Of a stretch of 64,000 nucleotides of DNA, positions 23,428 through 34,962 are shown piece after piece (the first letter of the stretch is position 1; every line of letters begins with the position of its first letter). This stretch comes from Parastagonospora avenae f. sp. tritici 18332-5. Its lineage: Eukaryota > Ascomycota > Dothideomycetes > Pleosporales > Phaeosphaeriaceae. Where the stretch lies: NCBI GenBank assembly GCA_022559985.1, contig JAFJTR010000002.1, positions 682,001 through 746,000 of the forward strand, given 5' to 3'. The position numbers and the translations under genes were made by a program. The notes beneath the pieces were generated by a model, which had not been told where the DNA came from, searched no databases, and saw only the letters and a list, made by a program, of their open reading frames with translations.

Positions 23428-24133
23428 GTTGTGCTTGATTTCCAATTACGGGTCCTGTTGTGGTTGTGAGAGAAGGCCACGAGCAAAATTGAACAAGTGC
23501 CTACGCTTGTGCGCGGAAGCTCCAAAACTTTCGACGGAAGGGTCCAACAATAACGCGCAGGCTTAAGCAGGTGCGGACTTCACGTAGAGTCGTCTGGTAT
23601 CGAGCTGTGAGGGTAATGTCTTGATCGTGGCGGGGTGCTCGAGTGTGGTGTGGCAGGAGATCGTGAGAGTCGCGGGTTGACTAATGTTGCTAAAATCTCT
23701 CTAGGCAACGGGATAACAACAAACGGAATCATGCTCATGCAATTTCCTACCGAAGACAGATGGGGAGGTATGAAGAGAAGAGAACACTCGAAGACAGACT
23801 TTTTTCTCCATAAAGCACTACATCCCGTGCCTAGTCTGGAATGATATGATAGATGAAGAAGAACTGGACTCACCGAATCGAGGGATGGGTCCTGCTATTT
23901 CTTGCAGAAGCCTGCTCTCTGTACCCTCGTCCTACCATCACGTGCTTGAATGTGAATGCTGCAGGGAAATGGAATGTATGTGAAAAAAACTGGTGAGAAT
24001 ACGAAGAATCGCTACTTGCAAATGGCGCCTAAAGCCGAAGAGGTATCCAGAAAACTCACGCCTTTCAAAGAAGATCTGCAAACCAAAGCTCCTGCAAATG
24101 CTCGCCCCTACGTGTACTCCTCGATTCCAACTC
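23428..24133. other. Intergenic
   Basis: About 700 bp between the coiled-coil gene's start and the 3' end of the Cdc42 gene. Nothing further seen. Confidence 0.45.
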
Positions 24134-24955
24134 TCACAAAACGCAGCACTTCTTGTTCTTCTTTTTCTTGTCCGCATCTTTAGTCGACGGTGGCTCAAGC
24201 GCTGCTACGATCGCCTGTGCGTGTTAGCAATGTGAAACGGGTGATTGATGTCCTGGATGTACCTCATCAAACACGTCCTTGAGCTTGTACTGCGTCAGAG
24301 CCGAGCACTCGACGTACTTGACCGCACCGAGTTCGCGTGCCATTCGCTCGCCGTCCTCGCGCTTTACTGGCGCCATTCTTTGCTTTGCCAGCTTATCTTT
24401 TACGGAGTTGTCCTCCCTCAGATCCACCTGTGTACCCACAATCAAGCATGGCACCCCAGGACAGTGGTGATGCACCTCGGGGAACCACTTTTCACGGACG
24501 TTCTCGAAGGAGGCGGGCGAAGTTACGGAGAAGCACACGAGGAAGACATCGGTCTGGGGGTACGATAAGGGTCGGAGGCGGTCGTAATCTTCCTGTCCGG
24601 CGGTATCGAATAGGCCAAGGGTATATGGCTCGTCACCGATCCTTCACAGCGTCAGCAGCGGATCGCTAAGCACGAGTCCCCCTGTTGCTCCTCCTTCCAA
24701 ATAGTGTGCAGCGGGTGGGGCCCAAGGGATGGGGGTCTCACATAACGGTCACGGCGTAGTTGTCGAAGACGGTGGGGACATATTCCGAGGGGAACTTGTT
24801 CGTGGTGTAGCTGATGAGCAGACATGTCTTGCCGACGGCACCGTCACCGACGACGACGCACCTGCGGAGCTATGGTGTTAGTGACTGGACCCTGACGCAG
24901 TTGTAGAAGCAGTCGCAAAGAGACGGTGCACGAACTTTATTGTCGCAACGACCAT
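24134..24955 (-). CDS. CDC42: Rho-family GTPase Cdc42
   Basis: Four exons (24955-24936, 24861-24742, 24641-24263, 24214-24134) give 199 residues. Introns are 74, 100 and 48 bp. The product begins MVVATIKCVVVGDGAVGKT (P-loop) and has effector-loop YVPTVFDNYAVTV, switch II DTAGQEDYDRLRPLSY, and the base-recognition motif of Rho proteins seen here as GTQVDLRED. The tail is a Lys-rich patch (DKKKKNKK) with a CaaX box CCVL for geranylgeranylation. Cdc42 cycles between GTP and GDP forms at the plasma membrane and sets polarity of hyphal growth through PAK kinases and formins. The 20-nt first exon is easy to miss: ATG to AA, with the codon finished by the G of exon 2. Confidence 0.96.
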
Positions 24956-25886
24956 GGCGGAGTATGTGTATGGATGTTCGGCGGTAGAGGAATGCTGTGT
25001 AGAAGAATAGGCGGTCGTGGTTGTTTCGCAGGCCAAACGCGTGTTGTGCCGGGGTAAGAAATGCGGGAGAGGGAGCTATCCAAACGAGGGGTCAAAGCGA
25101 ACGAAGACGCTATGAGAGATCAGTCAAACTGCGGCCGCAACAACGGGTAGCATGCGCAGTGAGTGCGTACGGTACCTCTCTGGCACCTCTCTGAGTCCTC
25201 GTGCGGGCCTGCGGCGTTGCTGCGACAGCGCCTTGTCGAGATACGAAACGTAGCGGCGGGCGATTGAATGGCGGAGCGAGCGGTTGGGGTCACACGAAGG
25301 GCCGAACAAAGACGCAGGCGCAGCGCAGCCGAGAAAGTAGGCTCTGTTGAAGGGGTCGCAATGGTGATGTGTTGTTGATAGGGTCTGTAGATGCATCTTA
25401 GTTCATCCCGAGGTCACGCTAGCAGGTACATAAGTTGCATTATTCGTATTTGGTCCAGACTCCTCTGCACCAACGCCCACCATTTCACCATGGACGGCTG
25501 AGATGTGCCTTTGACCTGCAGAGACCACGCCAGCCAGAGTATCGCGTTCCAAATCTCATTGTGCATTCCTTTCCCATCATTTCATCAAGCTCCCTCGAGT
25601 CCGTGCGTGCGCGATAGTATGTATGTACCTGCTGGCCATGTCTCAGAACGCGACCTTGCTATAGACAACTTGCATGACTCTCTATTGACCGGACACAAGG
25701 GCCATGACCAACGACCGCATTGTTTCAGTAGTTATCCTAACAATGCACTGAGTCGTGCCAAACTTGTGCTAGTTGTCGCTCGGGCTAGGCGCTCGGGCCT
25801 CCTTCGGGCTAGGAATAACTTTATTCCGGATTCCCAATCTCCTTCACACGTGCAACCCTGCCATCTGAGCATGAAGGCGCCAAATT
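24956..25886. other. Divergent intergenic region
   Basis: Leader and promoter of Cdc42 (minus) and of the Zn2Cys6 gene (plus). Small ORFs here look like leader sequence, not genes. Confidence 0.45.
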
Positions 25887-27333
25887 ATGGACGATCTCGA
25901 AGAAGAGTTGGGCTTGCGCTATCATCGAGGGCTGCAGCTAGATGTTTATTACCGGGTCCTCACGTTAGAGGTGGGCGCCTACATCAACTGACCCGTGAAT
26001 CCTGCTGAACACTCTAGTTACTGGACGGCGCAATACAATATAAAATCGAAAAGAACGCGTCGAGTCTAGTTCCTGTAGAAACAGTGACCGAATCTGTTTT
26101 TGGAGCAACTTCGACGATCACGGTGCCCGTGGCCCACCAAACAGCCCTGGATGCACTCATCGAGCCAGCCGAGCACCTGCAAAGCATCACAGTCGACTAT
26201 GCGCTGTGTCGGGATATCGACGGCAAAGATCGACTCAAGGTGTAGCGGGCCATCGCGAGGTAGATCACGGATGCATCATCGCGAGGTGGATCACAGATGC
26301 ATCATGTACGATGCTTACTCACGTGACGCAGATGTATCATCGAGACAATACAAGACGCCGACGGCTTCAGGTACGCAGAGAAGTCGGCACAGAGTAAAGA
26401 TGGTGGCGACGGCGCTCGACTTAAATATGTATGTCGAGATAGTGTTCAGTTCAAGAACAAGAAAAGCCACGAGAAGAAGAAGAAGAAGCCAGAGGACAGT
26501 GATGATAGCAAAGACAAGCCAAATAAAGAGGACGATCCACAACTGCAAGGATACGGTTGTAGTGGTGCTATTCACATCAAATTTTCCATCAAACGCGAAG
26601 CTATCAATGTTGTATACAAACACAACCCTATACACAGCAGTCCGCCGGCCGAAGAGAGGTACGTCGCAAAAGAAGTCTTTACGGTGCCTTGGTACAATCA
26701 GCATTCGCTTGAGGCTCATTCCACTGCTGACCATATTCTGGCTCTATCAGCAGCTTACCTGCACTGGCATTAGAAACCACTTCTACTCCACAGGTAATGA
26801 ACAATCAATCGACAATTGGCAAACAAGGGCAGAGGGAAAAGCGTAAAAAGAAGGATCAAGAAGACGTTGAAAACGACTACCGGGATCCAGATCTTGATAT
26901 GTCAACTTCCCCGGAGGCACCAAGAGCTGCTACAAAGAACAAGCGCAAGAAGAATGCTCCAGCAGCTTCCCCAGAGTTAACTCGGAAGTCATCCGCGAAG
27001 AAAGGCAAGAAAGGCAGAGAGGCTTTTTCTCCCTCAGCATCACGGAAGAAAACCCAAATCGCAGAGCCGTCTCCGCCTCCAATGCCAGTCAGAGAAAAGG
27101 CGTGCATTCGATATCGCGAGAAGAAGATAAAGTGTAACGAACGCAAGCCGGCATGTAACCAATGCAAGAGAGGACTCTGGACCTATCAGTATGAAGTGGC
27201 GGGAGCAAAGAAGCGTTCCAAGAATGGCTGCGTAAACTGCAAAGCTAAGAAGCGCAAATGTACAGAAGAGAGACCTTCCTATGCGCATTGCCTGCGTTTG
27301 GATGACGAATGCGAATATGTCGATTATTCTTGA
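25887..27333 (+). CDS. Zn2Cys6-type DNA-binding protein with two damaged zinc clusters
   Basis: Four exons (25887-25970, 26018-26241, 26332-26658, 26754-27333) give 404 residues. Introns are 47, 90 and 95 bp; intron 3 has GTACGT, CTGAC branch and CAGCAG end. The N-terminal part carries ESVFGATSTITVPVAHQT and LQSITVDYALCRDIDG. The middle carries GYGCSGAIHIKFSIKREAIN...VYKHNPIH, a Cys/His pattern that may be another zinc-binding fold. A Lys-rich linker follows. Two fungal binuclear clusters lie at residues 329-356 and 371-398, with exact C-x2-C-x6-C-x6-C-x2-C-x6-C spacing. Position 2 (Tyr332) and position 6 (Tyr356) of the first and position 4 (Tyr388) of the second are Tyr, not Cys. Each is TAT at 27112, 27184 and 27280, one G-to-A step from TGT. 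Splicing and frame are otherwise intact. The first exon is less certain than the rest. The protein probably no longer folds as a normal DNA-binding domain. Confidence 0.75.
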
Positions 27334-28263
27334 TGTCCTTCGAACCATCATGAAGGATCAAGTTACGGACCTTGATGACCACCGCGCACCCGGAGCACAT
27401 GCTGAAGACCGGGCCGATAGAATCCTCGGGTTTTCTAGCTCGTGAAACAACACCCTGGTACATTACTTCACGCGAGATCAGCTGCTATGGCACAGGTGTC
27501 AGCTACATAGGTGTACTTCATCCGAGGACTTTGGCTGACTGGAACTGCCGGCAGTGGAGCAAACGTTCTGCACCAATACGAGGTCAACATGTGGATCTTT
27601 CCTCGCTCCCAAGCATCTAGCAGGCGGGAGAAAACCTGGGTCATGGACGACATGACGGATGTGCGGCCTAATCCGACGCGATATTTCAGGGGCAGACACA
27701 TGCCCGTTGGGACGATAGCAGTGGTCAGTATTTGCTGCGGTATAGCCCTCACGTCAGCCAGCATGGCCCCAAGCCAGCGGGGTGCATCACTAGCGATGAG
27801 TCGTCGAATCAAACATGTTCATCAAATGATTCCTCCGTCTTGAGCCGCAAAACTACCCCACACCCTGCAGATCCACAGTGCATCCACTGTTCGCACTTTG
27901 ACAACGCAGATATTGCATCCCCGGTTCATGTTCACGGACGTTGCGCTAGTAAACTTTGTGATTGGGCACAATCCCGGCAAGCTCAGGATTCGCGGGCCGG
28001 GAGAAACTTAGCACCTCAATTGACACAACGGTCAATTTACCGATCTGGCTTTAACGCAACGCTTGGCTATGGGGCCCCAGGAAACCCTAACTTGGTCCCA
28101 AGCACGGCCAAGTCGAGCAATCTCGAAGTCACACTTTCCTCGGTTCAAGGTTTCCTGGGTCCCAGGGTTGGATGAAGGGGAAAATGTACATAATGGGCCT
28201 TCACCCTGATTGAGGAGGGCAACTTCTTCGCATTCCTTCAAGAAGTACCCCTGGAGTTTCAAG
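27334..28263. other. Intergenic, no gene assigned
   Basis: ORFs of up to about 115 to 150 codons overlap on both strands (for example 27468-27812 minus, 27511-27843 and 27732-28175 plus). None has a recognised motif, and I cannot choose between strands. Confidence 0.4.
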
Positions 28264-30595
28264 ATGCGCAACTTTTTTCTACCTGTATTGGCGACGACTG
28301 CTCTGACGCGAGCTTCTGGTATGCCGCTCGAAATGTCATTCAAGTTACGAAACGCTCATAAATGCCACAGCTATTCCAGTTAAGGAGCAGTCGGCCAAAC
28401 GTACCGTTGGATCTTGGGACGATGCGCACACCAAAGCAACTGCTGCGTTAGCCAAGCTGTCGCAGGACGAGAAAATTGGCATCGTCACTGGTGTAGGATG
28501 GGCAAAGGCCAACTGTGTCGGCAACACCTACCCCGCGAAGTCCATTGGATATCCTTCCCTCTGTCTACAGGGTTAGTGAACTCCAGCCAGAAATGTCTCG
28601 CATCATCATATTGACGGTAACTAATATCATGAAGATGGGCCTCAGGGTATTCGGTACATTCAGGGCGCTACTGCCTTTTCTGCTGGTGTTCACGTCGCGA
28701 GCTCATGGGATGTTGACCTTGCTCGTGAGCGTGGTCTTTTCCTCGGAACCGAGGCAAAGCAGTTAGGTGTTCACGTTCAACTTGGTCCTACTTCCGGCCC
28801 TCTTGGTAAATTTGCCAAAGGCGGTCGCAACTGGGAAGGTTTCGGCCATGACCCATATCTTCAGGGTATCTTCATGGCACAAACAGTCGAGGGCATGCAG
28901 GAAGCTGGTGTCCAGGCCACAATGAAGCACTGGATCGCGAACGAGCAGGAGCTGTTCAGAGATACCATCAGCTCCGATGTGCCAGACCGAGTTCTGCGCG
29001 AGCTTTACGTCTGGCCATTCATCGACGCCGTCCACTCTAACGTCGCGGCTGCCATGTGCAGTTACAACAAGCTCAACGGCACGTGGGCTTGTGAGAGTGA
29101 TTCTGTCATGAACAAGATGCTGAAGGAAGAACTCGGTTTCCGCGGATACATCATGTCTGACTGGAACGCCCAACATACTACAACCGGCAGCGCCAACGGC
29201 GGTCTCGACATGACGATGCCTGGAACCGACTTCTCCGGTGGCAACATCTTGTGGGGGCCCCAGCTCAAGTCTGCGATCAACAGCAGCCAGGTCCAGCAAT
29301 CCCGCCTCGACGACATGGTCACGCGTGTCCTGTCTTCCTGGTACCTGCTCGGCCAGGACAAGGGCTACCCGAATGCGACATTCAACTCCTGGCAGATTGG
29401 TCCCCACGACGTTGGTGCTAACCACAAGACCAACGTCCGCGCCACCGCAAGGGATGGCATTGTCCTCCTCAAGAACAACAACGGCTCGCTCCCTCTCAGC
29501 AAGCCCAAGTCCGTCGCCGTCATCGGTCTCGACTCCATCGTCGACCCCAAGGGCCCCAACGCCTGCGTCGACCGCGGCTGCAACAACGGTACCCTCGGTA
29601 TGGGCTGGGGCAGTGCCTCCGTCGAATACCCCTACCTGATCGCTCCCCTCGACGCCATCAAAGTCCAGGCCGCAAAGGACGGAACAAACGTCACCTCCTC
29701 GCCCAACGATAACGCCTCCCAGGGCGCCGCCGCCGCCAAGAACGCTGACATCGCCATCGTCTGCATCAACGCCAACTCTGGCGAGGGCTACATCACCGTT
29801 GAAGGTAACGCCGGCGACCGCAACGACCTCAACGCCTGGCACAACGGCAACGAGCTCGTCAAGGCCGTTGCCGCCGCCAATAAGCGCACCATCGTCGTCG
29901 TCCACTCCGTCGGCCCCATCCTGATGGAAGAATGGATCGAGAACCCATCCGTCGTCGCCGTCGTCTGGGCCGGTCTGCCCGGCCAAGAGAGCGGAAACGG
30001 CCTCGTCGACATCCTGTACGGCGCCGCCAGCCCCAGCGGTAAATTGCCCTACACCATCGCGAAGAAGGAGTCGGACTACGGCACGACGATTTCCACCACT
30101 CAGACCGATAACAACTGGGACCTGTTCATCGATTACAGGCGCTTCGACCAGAACAACATCACTCCCCGCTTTGAGTTCGGCTTCGGTCTGTCGTACACTA
30201 CGTTCAAGTACTCTGGCCTCAGCATCTCAGGCTCGCCCTCTGCTGGCCCTACTACAGGCAAGATTATCCCCGGTGGCCCAGCGGATCTGTTCGACACCGT
30301 CGCTACCGTCACTGCGACCATCACCAACTCCGGCAAAGTCGAGGGCGCGGAGGTCCCGCAGCTGTACCTTGGCTACCCATCCGGCACTGGCGAGCCACCG
30401 AAGCAACTTCGTGGATTCAACAAGCTCAAGCTCGCGCCTGGTGCGAGTGGAACTGCTACTTTCAAGCTCAGGCGCAGGGATTTGAGTGTCTGGGATGAGA
30501 GCAGCAGGAAGTGGACTGTGCCCAAGGGCGAATTTGGCGTGTTTGTCGGCGCCAGTTCACGGGATGTTAAGCTTACGGGCAAGATTACCGTTTAA
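28264..30595 (+). CDS. Secreted GH3 beta-glucosidase
   Basis: Three exons (28264-28318, 28371-28571, 28635-30595) give 738 residues; introns are 52 and 63 bp with ATAAAT and TAACTAAT branch-like sites. The first exon encodes a signal peptide (MRNFFLPVLATTALTRAS). The GH3 catalytic domain shows GRNWEGFGHDPYL, KHWIANEQE and the nucleophile Asp in IMSDWNAQH (about residue 260). The C-terminal alpha/beta sandwich and a fibronectin-III-like module (PQLYLGYP...PKQLRGFNKL) complete the fold. Such enzymes release glucose from cellobiose and other beta-glucosides in plant-polymer breakdown. The longest single frame begins only at 28874 because of the small upstream exons. Third codon positions are strongly C-biased from about 29400, suggesting high expression. 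Confidence 0.94.
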
Positions 30596-30998
30596 AATGT
30601 TGTAGAAGCGGATAGAGGATGATGATATGAGATGAGATATGTTGGGATTAGAGAAGGTTGTTGATTATCTTCTGTAAATATTGCTATCTGCATTAACTTC
30701 GGTTCACAGCTTTTACAAGCATGTTCCCCTACACGTGAAGTACTACAGTAAAGCGAATCGGGTGTCATGGAACTGTTGATGAGTATAACGTGAATTGAAA
30801 TGTTAGAAATTCGCCAACTTGAGATACACAACTCAAAAGTTTCTCATCAAATTTATTGCATTGTTTACTGTACACATGAATATAGAAACGCATTCAAAGT
30901 CATTCCTCCAGTATCAATTTTGTAACGAAATTATCATAAAGTGCCTTTCTAATTAGACTCCCAAACTACCCAAACACGTCGCCAAACCACTCATCCAC
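30596..30998. other. Convergent intergenic region
   Basis: About 400 AT-rich bp between the ends of the GH3 and CPS small-chain genes; 3' UTRs presumably lie here. Confidence 0.5.
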
Positions 30999-32477
30999 CT
31001 AGGCGGCAGCAGTGATAGGCTGATATGGCGGCGCAACGGGTCCACCAACATCAACCTGCTCAACCCTGCCGGGAACATGCATCTCAAAGTCGGGCTGAGC
31101 GGGGTGCACACCAACACGCTCCTTGCTAAGGAGGTCGACCAAAAGCGGGCTGGGCTTGTTGCTCTTCTCAGAGAAAGACGACTGGTGATCCTTGTATCTC
31201 TGGACGTTCTGGATGTACTTGTCAAAGAGGTACGAGGAGTCCATGGGTCCGCCCTTAGCTTCGGGGTGGAATTGCGCGCTGAAGATGGGGCGGGAGGCGT
31301 GAATTAGACCCTCGTTGGACTGGTCATTCAGGTTGGTGAAGTACTCCTTCCACTCGCTAGTGAGAGTAGTGGGGTCGACGGCGTATCCGTGATTCTGCGA
31401 AGTGATGTGGCACTTTCCGGTGGTGAGGTCCAGAGCTGGAATGTTGTGGGCACGGTTGCCGTACTTCAGCTTGATGGTCTTGGCTCCGGCAGCCAGGGCG
31501 ATGAGCTGGTGACCCATGCAGATGCCCATGACGGGAAGCTGGGATGTCTCGAACAGCTTGCGGAGGTTGTAGACAGTCGAAGTGCAGTGAGTGGGGTCTC
31601 CGGGTCCGTTGGAGATGAAGACACCGTCAAAGTGGTGGGCAACCTTGTGGATGGGGTAGTCGAAGGGGAAGCAGGTGACGCTGGCGCCTCGGGAGACGAG
31701 ACTGCGGAGGATGTTCTCCTTGACACCGCAGTCGATCAGAGCAACGTGCATGTCGCCCAGAGAAGAACTGACGTGGAACGGAGCCTTGGTAGAGACGCGG
31801 CGGACCAGGTTGATGGCCTCGGGGTCAATGTAGGCCTCGTCCTCGTCGGCATCGTACTCCTCACCGACGGTGATACGAGCAAGAGATGAACCCTGCTCAC
31901 GGAGGTATGTCACAACCTCACGAGTGTCGACGCCGGAGATTGCAGGGACACCCTCGCGAGCGCACCATTGAGCAAGAGACTCCACAGCAGTCCAGTGGCT
32001 GTGCTTCAGGGCATAGTCTTGGACGACGATACCAGAAGCCTGGATGTTGGGCGATTCGAAGTATCGGAGCAGACCGTGCTCGTCGCGGGCGGAGGAGGGG
32101 ACGCCGTAGTTGCCAATCAGCGGCTGGGTGAAGACCAGAATCTGTCCACGGTAGGATGGATCGGTCATGGATTCGGGGTATCCAACGAGCGACGTGGTGA
32201 AGACGGCTTCACCGGAGATGTTGGCTTTTGCGCCAAAGGACTTGCCCGAGAAGATAGGGCCATTCTAGAAGCGGTGAGCGATGTAGGGTGAAGTTTGCAT
32301 GGGATTTCAAACCTTGATGGTGAATGTTGCGTTTTCGAGTGAGATCGGGGTCGCTTTCCGCGAAGGTTTGGGAATCTCACGGGCGGTATTTGTGTGCACG
32401 GTAGCGAGATAGCGGCGGTTTGCCTGTCCCAGGAGACCTGTAGAGCGGGCAGCGGGTTTGAGAAGGTGTGAGAACAT
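30999..32477 (-). CDS. CPA1: Carbamoyl-phosphate synthase, arginine-specific, small chain (mitochondrial)
   Basis: Two exons (32477-32313 and 32264-30999) with a 48-bp phase-0 intron (GTTTGA...TTCTAG) give 476 residues. The protein supplies ammonia from glutamine to the large chain, which makes carbamoyl phosphate for arginine synthesis. The N-terminus (MFSHLLKPAARSTGLLGQANRRYL) is a mitochondrial targeting peptide. It has a small-chain N-terminal domain and a class-I glutaminase domain with Cys304 in MGICMGHQ and His388/Glu390 in FHPEAKGG. The mitochondrial leader and the attenuator uORF upstream mark it as the arginine-specific enzyme (arg-2 of Neurospora, CPA1 of yeast) and not the pyrimidine pathway one. 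Confidence 0.95.
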
Positions 32478-32533
32478 AGTGAATCGAGTTTGACGGGTGT
32501 GGTAAGCGGTTTAGTAGTGGTATGGGTAGGCGT

Positions 32534-32605
32534 TCAGCAAACTGAGGCCTTCCACAGATGAGAGGAGATGTAGTCTTGGGATGTAAAGACGGAGTGGGCA
32601 CGCAT
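32534..32605 (-). CDS. Arginine attenuator peptide uORF of the CPS small-chain gene
   Basis: A 23-residue ORF in the 5' leader, ending 56 bp before the main ATG. It encodes MRAH followed by SVFTSQDYISSHLW and a short tail. The known attenuator of Neurospora arg-2 and yeast CPA1 has the core S-V-F-T-S-Q-D-Y-L-S-D-H-L-W. The match includes the Asp essential for arginine-dependent ribosome stalling (Asp11 here). In those species high arginine makes ribosomes stall at the uORF end and blocks the main ORF. The same control is very likely here. It is one residue shorter at the N-terminus, has Ser in place of the second Asp, and ends ASVC where the known peptides end with ALNA-like residues. Confidence 0.93.
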   Translation of the reverse strand: MRAHSVFTSQDYISSHLWKASVC

Positions 32606-33208
32606 AAGCGCGGTAGGATGGGCCGGAGGAGATCAGAAGAGGGCGGGTATGAAGGACCCTTTGTGAAGTTGGATGTGAACTGCAGATAGAGGGTGGTCTT
32701 TGTGAAGGATGGTGATGAGTCGAGGGAGAAGAAATTGTACTTATCGGATCTGCGGGGATTTTGCGCTAACGATGATAACGAATGACGTGGTTTGTTGGTC
32801 CAAATCCTAGCCCTCTGATTGGTCGAGACTCCTCGTTGTTCATGTACGCAACATCCCCTTCAATGGCTCCACCGCAAACCGCGAATCCATACAGGACCTC
32901 GTCAAATTTGAGCATGATCCCACTCTTATGCGAGGGGTAAATGCTGAACAGTTTTCGCTTTCGACCTAATTCTGCTCCACGTGTGTGATAAGCCCTAGTT
33001 TGCTTTATTGGAAGCATCTCAATTGCGCCCTGCGAATCGGTCACGAAGCCCACTCCGATGGACCGATGTCGGCACTGGCCAAGGTAAAAAATCGAGGTCG
33101 CTGATCTTTGATAGATATGTATCATTCTCCGCGGCACACCGTCTCGGGGTATCATTACGTCTTTGTGTGCATATCAGTACAATATGGCTTGTTCGGCGAA
33201 TTCATTAA
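32606..33208. other. Intergenic: promoter and leader of the CPS small-chain gene
   Basis: About 600 bp between the uORF and the stop of the MIT-domain gene. No other gene seen. Confidence 0.5.
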
Positions 33209-34962
33209 TTACGCCTTTCCAAAGCCAGGTTCTTCGACCTCAATGTCGCCTTCAGCATCAACATCTGCATCACCGCTCTCGCTATCCTTCGCTGTCTCTC
33301 CAGCTTTGACTTCTGCCACTCTCCGTTCCCTTCTCTCCTGCTCTTTCTTCCTTGCACCAGCTTTCAGCTTCTCCCATTGCTCGCGATATCTCCCAATGAC
33401 CTGATTGTTCTTCTCGTTTTGTTTGACGAGGCGCTCGTTGTTGCTCATGAGATCATCGACTTTGGCAGTCTGGCTGGCGAGTAAGGCCTCGAGATCGGCG
33501 ATTCTGCGCGCCGTGTCGGAGTCCGGCCGAGGACCGGGGGATGTAGGCTGGCTCGAAAGTATCGGTGGTGATGGGAGCGCCGGGACAGCATTCGAGCCTT
33601 GAGATAAGGCTTGAGCAAGAGTGCTTGGGTCACTTGGTCCTCGACTGCCTGGGCCACGGGCTCGGAAAGACTGTGCGAGTGCGTTGAAGCTGTTTTGCGA
33701 GTTGAGCTCCCACATCTGAATGCGCTTGGCTTGCTTATCGACAAGGTTCTTCAGCGTCTCATTTTCTAGAGCGAGTTCCTCCATCGTCTTCAGACCAGAA
33801 CCGCGTCCCGCTGGGATGCTACGTTGTGGTGTGACTCCTGATCCAGATCTTGTACGCGCATGCCGGGCTTTCGTGGGAGACGGTGGGCCGACATCTTCGC
33901 GCGCATCGACGAACTCTTCGTGCGAGCTTCCTTTCATGGAACCGGAGCCTTCTTCGATCGAATTCATGTGCTGATTTTGTGCATCCTTGTTGTTTTGTAA
34001 GATACTGGCATAGGAAGCTGTGCCAGGTACGAGGTAGAAGCTCTCGTTAGGACCCATGGGAGCAGAGCCATCTTCTCTCAGAGCACGCAGAGCAGGCTTG
34101 CCGATGAGGGCGGCGAGATCAGGCACTGATGACTTGACTGTGCGCGAAGCTTCGGATGATCGTGTGTTCGACTTGGGTCTTGGCTTCTCTTCCTTGAGTG
34201 GCTCCGCGGCGGGCGCGGGCGGTGTAGGATTCAGTGGAAGGGATGTGAATGCGAGCGGAGCAGAGATGGTCGAGATGATGCCCCCAAATGCGGAGTAGAA
34301 GCGACGAAAGTTGTCCTCAGCTGGAGGTGAAGCTGGTGGAAGTGTTCCTGAGTCCTTTTGCTGCTTTAACGTATCTTTTGACTTCGCCGACTCTGCCTTC
34401 CGTGACTGTTGTGCAAGTAGATCGCGCACCGGCGTCGCCCCTTGTTCCTTACGACCTCCTATCGCACCAGCGACATTAACAGCCGTTCCACTTGTGGTCC
34501 TCCTCGCTGTAGGTATGCCACGCTTTTCAGCGAGGTTGCTAGCTATCGATGACTGCGGCAGTCTGCGGCGCGATGTCGGGGCCGCCGATGATGTAGTGGA
34601 TGAGGATGCGCTTTTACTCGCTGCAGTTTTGGATGTCGCGCTCTTCGCAGTGCTCTCCCAAGCTGAGGTCGTTGTGCTGCTCTGCTTCTCTTTGCGTGGG
34701 GCTTCTTTGATCAGCCCCGCGAGCTGTCGGTGGTGGTCTTCGAGAAGACTGAGGATGCGCAGGGCCTACGGATGTGTTAGAAGGCTTCTTTTTAATACAA
34801 AATTTGAATTACCTCAGCATTATGAGTGTCTTTAACAGCTTCGTGGAACTCCGCTGCAGCGCTGTCATGAGCCTGTCCCGCGGTCGCAACTCTGTTATCG
34901 AAGGTTGCGGTCGCGGCGGTCCGGACATGGTCGTGAGCTTTGGTGAGGGCTGCAGATTCCAT
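33209..34962 (-). CDS. MIT-domain and coiled-coil protein, Atg38/NRBF2-like candidate
   Basis: Two exons (34962-34813 and 34765-33209), 47-bp intron (GTAATT...CCGTAG), 568 residues. The N-terminus (MESAALTKAHDHVRTAATATF...AAAEFHEAVKDTHNAEALRILSLLEDHH) reads as a helical hairpin of the microtubule-interacting and trafficking (MIT) type. A long Ser/Lys/Thr-rich middle follows. Coiled coils are near residues 380-420 (MEELALENETLKNLVDKQAKRIQ) and 475-545 (RIADLEALLASQ...NNERLVKQNEKNNQVIGRYREQWEKLK). The tail is very acidic. MIT followed by a coiled coil is the layout of Atg38/NRBF2, a subunit of the autophagy PI3-kinase complex. That identity is inferred from architecture only. Confidence 0.72.

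Noticed and set aside
27468..28175. Overlapping ORFs of about 80-147 codons on both strands after the Zn2Cys6 gene
   Set aside because: No family signature and no way to choose a strand; left as unassigned intergenic sequence.
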